Assembly (NCBI GenBank): GCA_000434475.1
Contig: FR879514.1
Location: forward strand, 1-43,446
DNA: 43,446 nucleotides
From: Dialister sp. CAG:486
GTDB taxonomy: Bacteria > Bacillota > Negativicutes > Veillonellales > Dialisteraceae
Reading direction: 5' to 3'
Positions 24,800 through 33,819 of the stretch are shown one piece after another; within the stretch, counting starts at the first letter, position 1; each line of letters opens with the position of its first letter. The notes beneath the pieces are model-generated. The model had not been told where the DNA came from. It was given only the letters and a program-made list of their open reading frames with translations, and searched no databases. Made by a program: the position numbers and the translations under genes.

Positions 24800-25294
24800 A
24801 TGGATAATTTTATCGGAAAACATCTGCTGGTCGACTGCTATGGCTGTGTGCAGGAAGAGATCACTTCTTCCAAGGAGCTGATCTCTGTCATGAATCAGGC
24901 GGCCAAGAATCTGGGTATTGAAGTCGAAGACACCTTCTTCCATGAGGACGAGGAAGAGATCACACTCGCTGCTTATGGAAAGAAAGCCCATGTTTGCATC
25001 CACGCATATCCGCAGCTCGGCTATGCCGCTGTAGACATCTACAGCTTTGACTGCGACATCCTCCCCGCCCGTGCGATGGCCGTCCTTCGCAGTGCTTTGG
25101 AGCCGGAGAAGATCCGTGCCACCTCAGTCAAGAGAGGGAATATTGATCCAGACATGAAGCCGCATATCCGCTCCCGCTCGACAGCGATGCATAAATTCAA
25201 AAATACAGGACATCACATGACCCAAGCCGGTAAGAAGGTCGCCAATTTCATGGTGCATAGAAACGAGAAAAGAGACACGCTGGGGCCGGAGTGA
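24800..25294 (+). CDS. S-adenosylmethionine decarboxylase (SpeD) homologue lacking the pyruvoyl serine
   Basis: The 164-aa protein has the SpeD fold pattern: HLLVDCYGC near the start and IHAYPQLGYAAVDIYS in the middle, the counterpart of the family IHSFPEHGYASIDVYT. Active SpeD cleaves itself before a serine (ESH; Ser63 in Bacillus and Thermotoga numbering) to form the pyruvoyl cofactor. Here the same position is alanine: K62-A63-H64. H68 is kept, but the usual catalytic cysteine at position 83 is phenylalanine, with a cysteine at 85 instead. Self-processing and decarboxylation therefore look impossible. The ~40-residue basic, histidine-containing tail exceeds normal SpeD length. The ATG at 24800 follows AAAGGTG at good spacing. 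It is the only plus-strand gene here and is convergent with pheT. No polyamine genes are nearby. It may be a pseudoenzyme with a binding or regulatory role. Confidence 0.8.
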   Translation: MDNFIGKHLLVDCYGCVQEEITSSKELISVMNQAAKNLGIEVEDTFFHEDEEEITLAAYGKKAHVCIHAYPQLGYAAVDIYSFDCDILPARAMAVLRSALEPEKIRATSVKRGNIDPDMKPHIRSRSTAMHKFKNTGHHMTQAGKKVANFMVHRNEKRDTLGPE

Positions 25295-25380
25295 GATCTT
25301 GGGAAAAAGCGTTTCCCTCAATGAGACGCCATTTCAAGCGAAACGTGGGGAGCCAAGATGATCTGCCGCGCCCTACTCCC

Positions 25381-25420
25381 AAATCCCTAATCCCTAGTGA
25401 CCAGTCACTAGTCACTTTCA
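25381..25420. repeat. Short heptad array between the SpeD-like gene and pheT
   Basis: Five or six consecutive 7-bp units (CCTAATC, CCTAGTG, ACCAGTC, ACTAGTC, ACTTTC) occupy the convergent intergenic space. They are of the same type as the arrays at 29.5 and 36.8 kb, here without the hairpin core. Confidence 0.6.
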
Positions 25421-25425
25421 AAAGC

Positions 25426-25456
25426 AAAAAAGCTGAACCCACGGGTTCAGCTTTTT
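25426..25456. terminator. Shared bidirectional terminator
   Basis: AAAAAGCTGAACCC pairs with GGGTTCAGCTTTTT around ACG. T-runs on both sides suit both the SpeD-like gene (plus) and pheT (minus). Confidence 0.85.
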
Positions 25457-25473
25457 GATTGCACTGCTTTCTA

Positions 25474-27945
25474 TCAAGCGCGCAGGGTGATATCCGCTTC
25501 GCCAAGCTTCTTGACGATTTTTTCGATCCACTGATCGACTTCTTTATCGGTCAGTGTGCGGTCATCCGCGCGGAAGTACAAATTGTAGGCCATACTCTTA
25601 TAGCCTTCCTGCACTTGCTCGCCCTGATAGAGATCGAAGAGACGGAGCGTTTCCAGATGTCTGCCTGCTGCCTTCTCGATGATGGCTTCGACTTCTTTAT
25701 TTGTGTATTTCGAAGGAACAAGCATAGAGAGGTCTCGTTCAGAAGCCGGGAACTTCGGAATCTTCTTGTAGTCGATGGTGGCATCGATATAGGGAAGGAG
25801 CTCCGGTACATGAATCAGGAAGCCATAGACATCCTTCTTGATGCCCCACTGGTCAAGAACCGCCGGATGCAGCTCGCCGAAGGAAGCAATGATTTTCCCA
25901 TCTTTGACAAAGTCGGCGGAAATCCCCGGATGGAATACCGGATAGCTGGAACGCTCAATATCATAGCCGCGGACACCGATAGCAGAGAGCAGATTTTCCA
26001 TGATGGCTTTCACATCAAAGAAGTCGTAGGTCCTCGTGCTGTTCGGATAACCGGCTTCTTCCGGGCACCCGCAGAGAAGTCCGGAAACGAGGTCGTATTC
26101 ATTCGGGAGCTCGGTCAGCGGCAGAGCTTTCGGATGATACACATGGCCATATTCGAAGATGGCGACCTGATCGTTTTTCTGAGACAGGTTGTAAGAAAGC
26201 GTATGCATGAGACCCGGGAAAAGGCTGGTACGCATATCCGGGTATTCTTCGGAAATCGGGTTCAGGATCGGAATGGCTTCGTAAACCGCATCCCCTTCCG
26301 GGAAATTCAGCTTCTTGAGATCGTTCTTATCCATGAAGCTGTAGTTTTCGACCTGCGAAAGACCATTGGCAATGAGAGCATCTGCCATACGGAAGAGTGT
26401 ATCCTGCTCCTTGGACATAGCGCCCTTGGCAATGGCGCTCCATGGGGTGGTGATCGGAATATTCGAGTAGCCGTATACGCGGGCCACTTCTTCGGCAAGG
26501 TCTGGCATGCCTTCCAGATCAAGACGGAATTCCGGGACAGTGACTTTGAGCGCGCCATCCTGTTCTTCGACATGGAAATACAGGTGGGTCAGGATATCAA
26601 GCATTTCCTCTTTTGGCATATGGATACCGATGTAGTCATTGATGGCTTTCACGGACGTTTCGATGACCTGCGGTTCTGCCTTGACAGGATATTCATCAAG
26701 CATGCCCGGTGCAGCACTGGCAGCCCCCTGTTCCACCAGAAGCTGGCAGATGCGGTTGATTGCCATTTCACTTCTTGCCGGATTGATGCCCTTTTCGTAG
26801 CGGCCGGACGCTTCGGAGCGCAGACCCAGACGGCGGGACGTTCTTCTGATGGAAGCACTGTCGAATACGGCAGCTTCCAGAAGGACAGACTTGGTTTTCT
26901 CCGTGACTTCGGAGTCAAAGCCGCCCATGACGCCTGCGATGCAGGCAGCTGTATCGCTGCCGTCTGCGATGACAAGGTCAGCCACATTCAGCGCTCTCTC
27001 CTGCCCATCCAGTGTCTTGATGGTCTCGCCTTCTTTGGCAAAGCGGCAGGTCAGAGAGTGACCGGCCACCTTGTCATAGTCATAGGTATGAAGCGGCTGA
27101 CCGATTTCCAGCATGACATAGTTCGCTGCATCGACGACATTATTGATCGGACGGATCCCATTGCTGCGCAGACGGTTTTCGATCCATTCCGGAGAACGGG
27201 CGATGGTCACATTTTCAAGGAGACGTCCGCAGAAGCGTTTGCAGAAGGCAGGCTCTGCGATATGGACTTCCGCACGGCCCTCGATGGCTTCACCGGTCTC
27301 TTTGACGGAGATCTCCGGCAGGTTCACTTTTCTCTTGAAGATCGCACCGACTTCCAGCGCCATACCGATCATGCTGAAGCAGTCGGCACGGTTCGCGGTG
27401 AGTTCCATTTCATAAATGACATCATCCAGATCAAAAAGGGTGTGGAAATCAACGCCGATCGGGGTATCCGCCGGAAGGATCAGGATGCCTTCTTTATTGA
27501 GTGCCGGGAAGAGATTATCATCAAGTCCGAGCTCTCCCAGAGAACACATCATGCCATTCGACACGACACCGCGAAGCTTTCCCGCCTTGATCTTCGTATC
27601 GCCGCGAGCAAGTCCCCCCGGAGCCTTTGCATCGTGTTTCGCCGGTACATGCGCTCCATCAAGTGCGACCGGGACGATCTGCCCGACTTCGACATTGGAC
27701 GCGCCTGTCACGATCTGGATCGGTGCGCCCTTGGCGCAGTCCAGCTGACAAACGACCAGATGATCAGCATCCGGATGTTTTTCAATGGAAAGAATCTTGC
27801 CGGTCACGACACCCTGGATGCCTTTCCCCGGATAAATCACATGCTCGACCGGAATGCCGTCGACAGTCAGTGTTTCCGCCATTTCTTCCGGATCAAGGCC
27901 CTTGATATCGACCAAAGTGCCAAGCCATTTTAAAGATACGTTCAT
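25474..27945 (-). CDS. pheT: Phenylalanyl-tRNA synthetase beta subunit
   Basis: Beta chain of the alpha2-beta2 enzyme that charges tRNA-Phe. The 823-aa length is normal. Visible parts in order are an N-terminal tRNA-binding (EMAP-type) domain at about 40-155, the B3/B4 editing region around 210-390, a B5 domain around 400-475, the catalytic-like core at about 485-720, and the C-terminal anticodon-binding FDX-ACB domain at about 730-823 (FPASERDLSMLV). The ATG at 27945 lies 19 bases after pheS, and the pair is controlled by the T-box leader upstream of pheS. A large open frame on the other strand is a shadow. Confidence 0.97.
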   Translation of the reverse strand: MNVSLKWLGTLVDIKGLDPEEMAETLTVDGIPVEHVIYPGKGIQGVVTGKILSIEKHPDADHLVVCQLDCAKGAPIQIVTGASNVEVGQIVPVALDGAHVPAKHDAKAPGGLARGDTKIKAGKLRGVVSNGMMCSLGELGLDDNLFPALNKEGILILPADTPIGVDFHTLFDLDDVIYEMELTANRADCFSMIGMALEVGAIFKRKVNLPEISVKETGEAIEGRAEVHIAEPAFCKRFCGRLLENVTIARSPEWIENRLRSNGIRPINNVVDAANYVMLEIGQPLHTYDYDKVAGHSLTCRFAKEGETIKTLDGQERALNVADLVIADGSDTAACIAGVMGGFDSEVTEKTKSVLLEAAVFDSASIRRTSRRLGLRSEASGRYEKGINPARSEMAINRICQLLVEQGAASAAPGMLDEYPVKAEPQVIETSVKAINDYIGIHMPKEEMLDILTHLYFHVEEQDGALKVTVPEFRLDLEGMPDLAEEVARVYGYSNIPITTPWSAIAKGAMSKEQDTLFRMADALIANGLSQVENYSFMDKNDLKKLNFPEGDAVYEAIPILNPISEEYPDMRTSLFPGLMHTLSYNLSQKNDQVAIFEYGHVYHPKALPLTELPNEYDLVSGLLCGCPEEAGYPNSTRTYDFFDVKAIMENLLSAIGVRGYDIERSSYPVFHPGISADFVKDGKIIASFGELHPAVLDQWGIKKDVYGFLIHVPELLPYIDATIDYKKIPKFPASERDLSMLVPSKYTNKEVEAIIEKAAGRHLETLRLFDLYQGEQVQEGYKSMAYNLYFRADDRTLTDKEVDQWIEKIVKKLGEADITLRA

Positions 27946-27964
27946 CTATGTAATCCCCCTCTGA

Positions 27965-29011
27965 TTAGAACTGTTTCAGGAATCTGACATCATTTTCATA
28001 GAAATTTCGGAGATCGTCGATCCCGTAAAGAAGCATGGCGATACGTTCGATACCCATGCCAAAAGCGAAGCCACTGACCTTTTCCGGGTCATATCCATTG
28101 AGCTTCAGCACCATCGGATGAACCATGCCGCAGCCAAGGATCTCCAGCCAATCCGGATCACCGCCTTCATCATGCGTACGGGCTGCGAAGGAAATGTCGA
28201 CTTCCGCAGACGGTTCCGTGAATGGGAAGTAGCTTGCACGGAAACGGATCTTCGTATCAGAGCCGAAAAGATCCTTCAGGAAGATTTCCAGTGTACCTTT
28301 CAGATCAGCGAATTTGATACCCTTATCGACGACGAGCCCTTCGACCTGATGGAAGACAGGGGAATGGGTCGCATCATTATCCCAGCGGAAGACTTTGCCT
28401 GGTGCGATCATACGGATCGGGGAATTAGGCTCATGCTTGCGAAGCGTTCTCGCCTGGACAGGGGAAGTGTGCGTGCGCAGCAGGATCTCCGGCGTGATAT
28501 AGAAAGAGTCCTGCATATCACGGGCCGGATGATCCTTAGGCAGGTTCAGACATTCGAAGTTGTAGTAGTCCTGCTCGATCTCCGGTCCTTCTTCGACCGA
28601 GTAGCCCATGCGCATGAAAGACTTCATGATCTCACGGAGCGCCTTATCCAGCGGATGGATATGCCCTTCCTTCTGGTGACGAGCCGGCAGCGTGATATCG
28701 ACCGTCTCACTCTGGATACGTTCCTCGAGGCGCTTTGCCTTGAGCTCAGCCGCTTTCGCTGCGATGACCGCCTCTACATCCGTGCGGACCGTATTTGCCA
28801 AAGCCCCGATGACCGGACGTTCTGCCGCAGAGAGGTCCTTCATGGAGCGGAGGATCGCCGTCAGCTTGCCCTTCTTTCCCAAGAAGAAAACTTTGGCATC
28901 CTGCAGCGCCTTCTCATCGCCTGCCGCATGGACCTTCTCCTCCGCCTGCACCTTCAGTTCGTTCAGGTCTTTTTCCATGTTGGCTTTCAATGCGTCCAAC
29001 TTACTTTCCAT
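27965..29011 (-). CDS. pheS: Phenylalanyl-tRNA synthetase alpha subunit
   Basis: Catalytic alpha chain that activates phenylalanine with ATP and transfers it to tRNA-Phe. The 348-aa protein has an N-terminal coiled-coil region (residues ~1-85) that contacts tRNA. The class II synthetase core follows, with motif 2 around [18 protein letters not shown] and motif 3 [17 protein letters not shown] near the C-terminus. The ATG at 29011 has GGAGG eight bases upstream. It is the first gene of the pheST operon, and a T-box leader with terminator precedes it. Confidence 0.97.
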   Translation of the reverse strand: MESKLDALKANMEKDLNELKVQAEEKVHAAGDEKALQDAKVFFLGKKGKLTAILRSMKDLSAAERPVIGALANTVRTDVEAVIAAKAAELKAKRLEERIQSETVDITLPARHQKEGHIHPLDKALREIMKSFMRMGYSVEEGPEIEQDYYNFECLNLPKDHPARDMQDSFYITPEILLRTHTSPVQARTLRKHEPNSPIRMIAPGKVFRWDNDATHSPVFHQVEGLVVDKGIKFADLKGTLEIFLKDLFGSDTKIRFRASYFPFTEPSAEVDISFAARTHDEGGDPDWLEILGCGMVHPMVLKLNGYDPEKVSGFAFGMGIERIAMLLYGIDDLRNFYENDVRFLKQF

Positions 29012-29072
29012 TGACTTTACCTCCTCTATGATATGCCGGGTCTATCCGGCTGCGAGTACGGGAAAATAAAAT

Positions 29073-29290
29073 AAAAAAAGACCACGCCCCGAAAGGGGCG
29101 AAGTCATATCCGCGGTACCACCCTAATTTGTACTCGAAAGCCATAACGCAGCTCCTGCGTCCGACCTACTCCGTTCAGCCGGAAGCTCAGAAGTGAAATA
29201 AGTCTCCCCCATCCGCCCACTTCCCACCTGCCGCAGGCTCTCTATAGGATGTCCCAAAGACTCTGTCTTCCTCATCGCTCTAATGTATAG
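29073..29290 (-). promoter_or_regulatory. T-box leader of pheST
   Basis: The minus strand contains the T-box sequence AGGGTGGTACCGCG (29111-29124 as complement). It is followed by a terminator helix GACTTCGCCCC/GGGGCGTGGTC (29080-29105) and seven T (29073-29079). Upstream lies a long stem I region from the transcription start near 29288. A UUC at 29195-29197, followed by A, is well placed as the specifier codon for phenylalanine. Uncharged tRNA-Phe would bind, form the antiterminator and allow pheST expression. The T-box motif is definite; the exact specifier pairing is inferred. Confidence 0.93.
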
Positions 29291-29294
29291 GATT

Positions 29295-29323
29295 ATTGTA
29301 GCGATAAAAGAAAGAAATGTCAA
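29295..29323 (-). promoter_or_regulatory. Promoter of pheST
   Basis: Minus strand TTGACA (29318-29323), 17-base spacer, TACAAT (29295-29300). This is a near-consensus sigma-70 promoter directly upstream of the T-box leader. Confidence 0.85.
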
Positions 29324-29339
29324 ATCATTTGCCATGAAA

Positions 29340-29694
29340 ACTTAAAGATCGAAAGCAGGGATGAGTGGCTAGTGACTAGGTGACTAGGAGACTGGGAGAC
29401 TGGGAGACATCAGACTCCCATATCGTCATTTCGAGCGAAGCGAGAAATCTTCCTTGCAGGCCGGTAAACGATGTATGTGTGAAAGCAGGGATGAGTGGCA
29501 GGTAACTGGTGGTTAGGATTTAGTAGCTAGGGATTAGGCTTGCGATCCGAGAAAACCGCTATTATTTATACTTCGCGGCGCTTCTATATTTTTATGCGCC
29601 GCACCACCATTTCGCATTTCTCATTTCTAATTTCTCATTCAATCGAGGCTTTCAAACGTAATCATGAGATGTGCTACCCCTCCTTACATAGCAT
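29340..29694. repeat. Composite intergenic repeat with two variable arrays
   Basis: No gene is seen. From left to right: the boundary GAAAGCAGGGATGAGTGGC; an array of 7-8 bp units such as GTGACTAG and GAGACTGG (to about 29402); the spacer CATCAGACTCCCATATCG; the hairpin core (29424-29448); the spacer CCGGTAAACGATGTATGTG; the same boundary again; a second heptad array (29498-29538); and an end module GCTTGCGATCCGAGAAAACC. Near 29608-29655 is the CATTTCTAATTTCTCATTCA module. This arrangement is nearly repeated, inverted, at 36.8-37.0 kb. Confidence 0.8.
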
Positions 29695-29721
29695 AAAAAT
29701 CCCGCCTGTAACAAGCGGGAT
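29695..29721 (-). terminator. Terminator after trmFO
   Basis: ATCCCGC pairs with GCGGGAT around nine bases; five T follow on the minus strand. It lies eight bases after the trmFO stop. Confidence 0.85.
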
Positions 29722-29729
29722 CTCAAAAA

Positions 29730-31031
29730 CTATCGGGCAAGAAAATCATCCAGTGCCGCGAGCGCACGCTCTGCGAGCTTCTGGTTCTTTTCCTTTTTCG
29801 GCACTCTCTTTTCAAGCGGCGGGATGAGGCCGAAATTCACATTCATCGGTTGGAAATTCTTTCCCTCGAAATGGGAAATATAGTGACAGAGCGCACCGAT
29901 CGCCGTTTCTCTCGGAAATGCCTTCGGCTCCCTTCCATGGAAACGGGCCGCCGCCGCATACGCTGCCACGATACCGGATGCGGCAGACTCGACATATCCT
30001 TCGACGCCTGTCATCTGCCCTGCAAAGAAAAGACCTCTCTGCTTTCGGCTCTCCATCGTAGCATCCAGAAGATCAGGCGAATCGATGTACGTATTTCTAT
30101 GCATCACACCATAACGGATGAATTCCGCATGAGAAAGACCAGGGATCATACCAAAGACACGCTTCTGCTCCCCCCACTTGAGATGCGTCTGGAAGCCGAC
30201 GATATTGTACATGCTGTCTTCCTCATTATCCTGGCGGAGCTGAACCACCGCATAGGGATCCTTCCCTGTGCGCGGATCCGGCAGTCCTACCGGCTTCATC
30301 GGGCCGAAGCGCATCGTATCTTCCCCGCGTGCTGCCATGACTTCGATCGGCATGCAGCCTTCGAAGACTTTTTTATTTTCAAAGCCATGTACCGGTGCCA
30401 TCTCCGCTTCGCAGAGCGCTTCACGAAAGGCCTTGTACTCTTGCTCATTCATCGGGCAGTTCAGGTACGCCGCTTCGCCCTTGTTGTAGCGGGACATGCG
30501 GTACACGACGTCCATATCGAGCGACTCCTTCGTCACGATGGGTGCCGCCGCATCATAGAAATGAAAGCCTTCCCCGCCGCAGAAGGCTTCAATGGACTCC
30601 GCCAGAGCGCCTTCTGTCAGCGGCCCCGTCGCGATGATGGTGATACTGTCCTTCGGAAGCTCCGTCACCTCTTCTTCCACGACGGAGATCAGCGGGTGAT
30701 CCTTCACCTTCTCCGTCACGGCTTTCGCATAGCCCATGCGGTCGACCGCAAGAGCCCCGCCCGCGGGGACGCTGTGTGTGTCCGCGGCATCCATGATAAG
30801 GGAGTGGAGGCGTCTCATTTCTTCCTTCAGGAGGCCGACGGCATTCGTCATCGCCGCTGCCCGAAGGGAATTGCTGCAGACAAGCTCTGCAAAATAGGAT
30901 GTGTGGTGCGCCGGTGTCTGCTTGGTGGGACGCATCTCGATGAGTGTCACCGGGATGCCCATCTCCGCGAGCTGCCAGGCCGCTTCACTTCCGGCAAGGC
31001 CCGCACCGACTACGGTGATATGGTCTGTCAT
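29730..31031 (-). CDS. trmFO: Folate-dependent tRNA (uracil-54-C5) methyltransferase
   Basis: Makes ribothymidine at position 54 of tRNA using methylene-tetrahydrofolate and FADH2. The 433-aa protein starts with a dinucleotide-binding [12 protein letters not shown] (residues 7-17). It shows both conserved cysteine sites, C52 in [10 protein letters not shown] and the one in [14 protein letters not shown] near residue 225. The glycine-rich [18 protein letters not shown] block that closes the FAD site is also visible. AGGAG precedes the ATG at 31031. It follows topA in the same direction, as in many Firmicutes, separated here by 363 bp of repeat DNA. A terminator follows directly. Confidence 0.97.
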   Translation of the reverse strand: MTDHITVVGAGLAGSEAAWQLAEMGIPVTLIEMRPTKQTPAHHTSYFAELVCSNSLRAAAMTNAVGLLKEEMRRLHSLIMDAADTHSVPAGGALAVDRMGYAKAVTEKVKDHPLISVVEEEVTELPKDSITIIATGPLTEGALAESIEAFCGGEGFHFYDAAAPIVTKESLDMDVVYRMSRYNKGEAAYLNCPMNEQEYKAFREALCEAEMAPVHGFENKKVFEGCMPIEVMAARGEDTMRFGPMKPVGLPDPRTGKDPYAVVQLRQDNEEDSMYNIVGFQTHLKWGEQKRVFGMIPGLSHAEFIRYGVMHRNTYIDSPDLLDATMESRKQRGLFFAGQMTGVEGYVESAASGIVAAYAAAARFHGREPKAFPRETAIGALCHYISHFEGKNFQPMNVNFGLIPPLEKRVPKKEKNQKLAERALAALDDFLAR

Positions 31032-31394
31032 ATATGTCTCCTTTGTAAGGTTATAGGGTTCAGGGTTAGCCTGTGGGGCGTGCTGCCCCCTTCATTACGT
31101 TTGAAAGCTTCGCGCTCTCTAGTTAGGAGTTAGGAGTTAGGAGTTAGGAGTGGTTGTGCGGCGCAAAAATAATAGAGCGCCGCGGAGTATAAATTGAGCG
31201 ATGTCCGAAAAAGGCATTCCAGTCACTAGCCACTAGTCACTCCTAATCCCTAATCCCTAGCTACTCATCCCTGCTTTCAAACTTGTGATGGCGGCTTCGC
31301 CGCAGTATATATGTGGGCGATGCCCGCTTGAAACATTAGACGTCTAATATCTGATGTCTGACGTCTCCTAGTCTTTTAGTCTGGTCACCCGTCA
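31032..31394. repeat. Repeat-filled gap between topA and trmFO
   Basis: No gene is seen. It contains a GGTTCAGGGTTAGCC word (31056-31072), a near-perfect run of AGTTAGG units (about 31121-31150), a heptad array (AGTCACT, AGCCACT, AGTCACT, CCTAATC, CCTAATC, CCTAGCT; about 31211-31257) that ends in the common boundary CTCATCCCTGCTTTCAAA, and a second small array of AGTCTCCT type (31360-31384). The hairpin core is absent here, so arrays can exist without it. Confidence 0.7.
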
Positions 31395-33710
31395 CTATTC
31401 CTCTTTCTTTGCTCTTGTTTTCCGCTTCGGATGAGTCGGACAGTCAGGATTCGAGCAGGAAATGACCTCCTTGCCCGTTTTATAGGTTTTCTTCGTCATG
31501 ATGGCTCCGCAAGTCTCACAGAACTTGTTGATCGGCTCATTCCAGAGCGCCATATCACACTTCGGGTAGCGGCTGCATCCGTAGAAAATGCGGCCGCGAT
31601 GACTTCTGCGCTGCACCATATGACCTTCATGGCACTTCGGACAGACGATGCCCGTGTCGATCACGATGGCTTTATTCGCGCCGCAGGACGGACATTTCAG
31701 ATAACGTCCATAGGGGCCTGTGCGGTAGACCATGAGCGTACCGCAGGCATCGCATTTCACATCCGACACCTCTTCCGGCCCTTCGGCAAGGCTGTATGGC
31801 TTGATGTTCTTGCAGTTCGGATAATTCGGGCAGGCAAGATATTTCCCATAGCGGCCCATTTTCACGATCATCTTTGCGCCGCATTTCTCACAGGTGACAT
31901 CAGAGACTTCCTGATTCTCCTTCTTATCCTTTTCTGCTTCTACATTCGCTGACTGAAGCTCGGCCTCAAAGACTTTGTAGAAGTCTGTCATGACCTTTTT
32001 GTAGGTAGCTTTGCCTTCGGCAATCTTATCGAGCCAGTTTTCCAGATTCGCCGTGAAGTCGACATTGATGATGCCTTCGAAATATTTCTTCAAAAGCTCC
32101 GTCACTTTGAATCCGACTTCTGTCGGAACGAATTGCTTATTTTCCTTCGTCACATAGCGTCTCTTCTGGATGGTATCCAGGATCGGCGCATAGGTGGACG
32201 GACGGCCGATGCCTTTTTCTTCGAGTGTCTTGATGAGGCTTGCTTCTGTATATCTTGGCGGCGGCGCGGTGAAATGCTGCTCGCCATTGACTTTGGTGTT
32301 TTTGACGATATCGCCTTTTTTGAGCGGAGGCAGGAAATCACTTTCCTCGCTGTCCTTCTTTTTCGACGGCTGCATGATGGTAAAGCCGTCGAAGAGGACA
32401 TGCACGCCCGTCGCCTTCAGGGTATAGATGCCGCACTGGAGCGTCGCACTTGTGCTCTGCTGGATCTGCGGCGCCATCTGGGACGCGATGAAACGATTCC
32501 AGATCAGGGTATAGAGACGGAGCTGGTCGCGGGAAAGGATGCCCGTGAGAGCAGACGGCGGGAAGGAAAGGCTGGTCGGGCGGATGGCTTCATGGGCATC
32601 CTGAGCTTCCTTCGACTTGCTGAAAACGTTCGGCTTCGCCGGCAGGTAGTCTTCCCCATAGGTCTCGGAAATATACGGACGCACCTGCTTGATCATTTCA
32701 TCAGAAATACGGGTAGAGTCGGTACGCATGTACGTGATGAGCCCCACGTGGCCATGTCCGGGGATCTCTACGCCTTCATACAGGTTCTGCGCAAGCATCA
32801 TCGTTTTCTTCGAGCTGAAATTCAGCTTATTGACCGCATCCTGCTGCATGGTGGAGGTGGTGTAGGGCGGCTTTGTCTTGCGCTGCTTTCTGGACTTCGT
32901 GACAGCGGTGACTTCAGCCTCTTTCCCCTCGATCCCTTTGACCGCGGTATCCGTCTCTTCCCCATTGTGGAGTTCAGCATCCTTCCCGTCGATCTGGGTC
33001 AGCTTCGCTTTGAAAGATTCATTTTTCTCCGTCTTGTACATGGCTTCGATCGTCCAGTACTCGACAGGGACAAAAGCACGGATCTCCTCTTCTCTTTCGC
33101 AGATAAGGCGGGTCGCGACCGACTGCACGCGGCCTGCGGAAAGACCACGGTAGACCTGCCGCCACAGCCATGGCGAGAGCTTGTAGCCCACCAGACGGTC
33201 GAGAACACGGCGCGCCTGCTGGGCATCGACACGGTCAAGATCGATCGGCTCCGGATCCTTGATCGCTTCACGGATCGCCGGCGGCGTGATCTCATGGAAA
33301 GCAATACGCACCTTGTCTTCCGGATTCACGTCCAGAAGCTTCGACAGATGCCAGGAGATCGCTTCGCCTTCGCGATCAGGGTCCGTTGCCAGAAGGATAT
33401 CGCAGCACTGGTTCGCCGCTTTCTGCAGATCCTTGATGACATTCGCCCGATCCGTCGAGTTGACGTACTCCGGTGTGAAGCCATTCTCTATATCGACCCC
33501 CATGGTACGCTTGGGGAGATCACGCAGGTGTCCCATGGACGCCATGACTTTGTAGTCCGGTCCTAAGATGCGTTCGATGGTCTTCGCCTTGGCCGGGGAT
33601 TCCACCACGACCAGGTGCTTGCCCTTGGGATTCGGCTTTCTTTTAAATGCGACCTGCCGTGTGCGGCGGGTCTTTTTCTTTTCGATCGTTATCGTTCTGG
33701 TAATAGGCAC
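31395..33710 (-). CDS. topA: DNA topoisomerase I
   Basis: Relaxes negative supercoils by single-strand passage (type IA). The 771-aa protein begins with a basic ~28-residue extension. The Toprim domain follows (HLVVVESPAKAKTIERIL, later ATDPDREGEAISWHL with the acidic metal triad). The active-site tyrosine lies in GLITYMRTDSTRIS. The C-terminus has four zinc-ribbon-like units, each with CxxC pairs: CEKCG... CPNYPNC, CDACG... CPSC, CPKCH... CSRYPKC, CETCG... CSNPDC. The start is GTG at 33710, with GGAGG six bases upstream. It lies between dprA and trmFO, a common Firmicute order. Confidence 0.97.
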   Translation of the reverse strand: MPITRTITIEKKKTRRTRQVAFKRKPNPKGKHLVVVESPAKAKTIERILGPDYKVMASMGHLRDLPKRTMGVDIENGFTPEYVNSTDRANVIKDLQKAANQCCDILLATDPDREGEAISWHLSKLLDVNPEDKVRIAFHEITPPAIREAIKDPEPIDLDRVDAQQARRVLDRLVGYKLSPWLWRQVYRGLSAGRVQSVATRLICEREEEIRAFVPVEYWTIEAMYKTEKNESFKAKLTQIDGKDAELHNGEETDTAVKGIEGKEAEVTAVTKSRKQRKTKPPYTTSTMQQDAVNKLNFSSKKTMMLAQNLYEGVEIPGHGHVGLITYMRTDSTRISDEMIKQVRPYISETYGEDYLPAKPNVFSKSKEAQDAHEAIRPTSLSFPPSALTGILSRDQLRLYTLIWNRFIASQMAPQIQQSTSATLQCGIYTLKATGVHVLFDGFTIMQPSKKKDSEESDFLPPLKKGDIVKNTKVNGEQHFTAPPPRYTEASLIKTLEEKGIGRPSTYAPILDTIQKRRYVTKENKQFVPTEVGFKVTELLKKYFEGIINVDFTANLENWLDKIAEGKATYKKVMTDFYKVFEAELQSANVEAEKDKKENQEVSDVTCEKCGAKMIVKMGRYGKYLACPNYPNCKNIKPYSLAEGPEEVSDVKCDACGTLMVYRTGPYGRYLKCPSCGANKAIVIDTGIVCPKCHEGHMVQRRSHRGRIFYGCSRYPKCDMALWNEPINKFCETCGAIMTKKTYKTGKEVISCSNPDCPTHPKRKTRAKKEE

Positions 33711-33819
33711 TTCATTCCTCCTGAAATGGTTTGTTGTATGGAATAAACGCAGATGGGATCAGACTCTCTCCTGACTTTTCTTAGAAAAGCGCCGGTCACA
33801 TCGAAGGATCCGCGTTCCC

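Noticed and set aside
31211..31257. Telomere-like TTAGGG-type repeats
   Set aside because: The complement contains ATTAGGG words, but the units drift to GTGACTA and similar forms and sit inside a chromosome. Nothing suggests a linear end.
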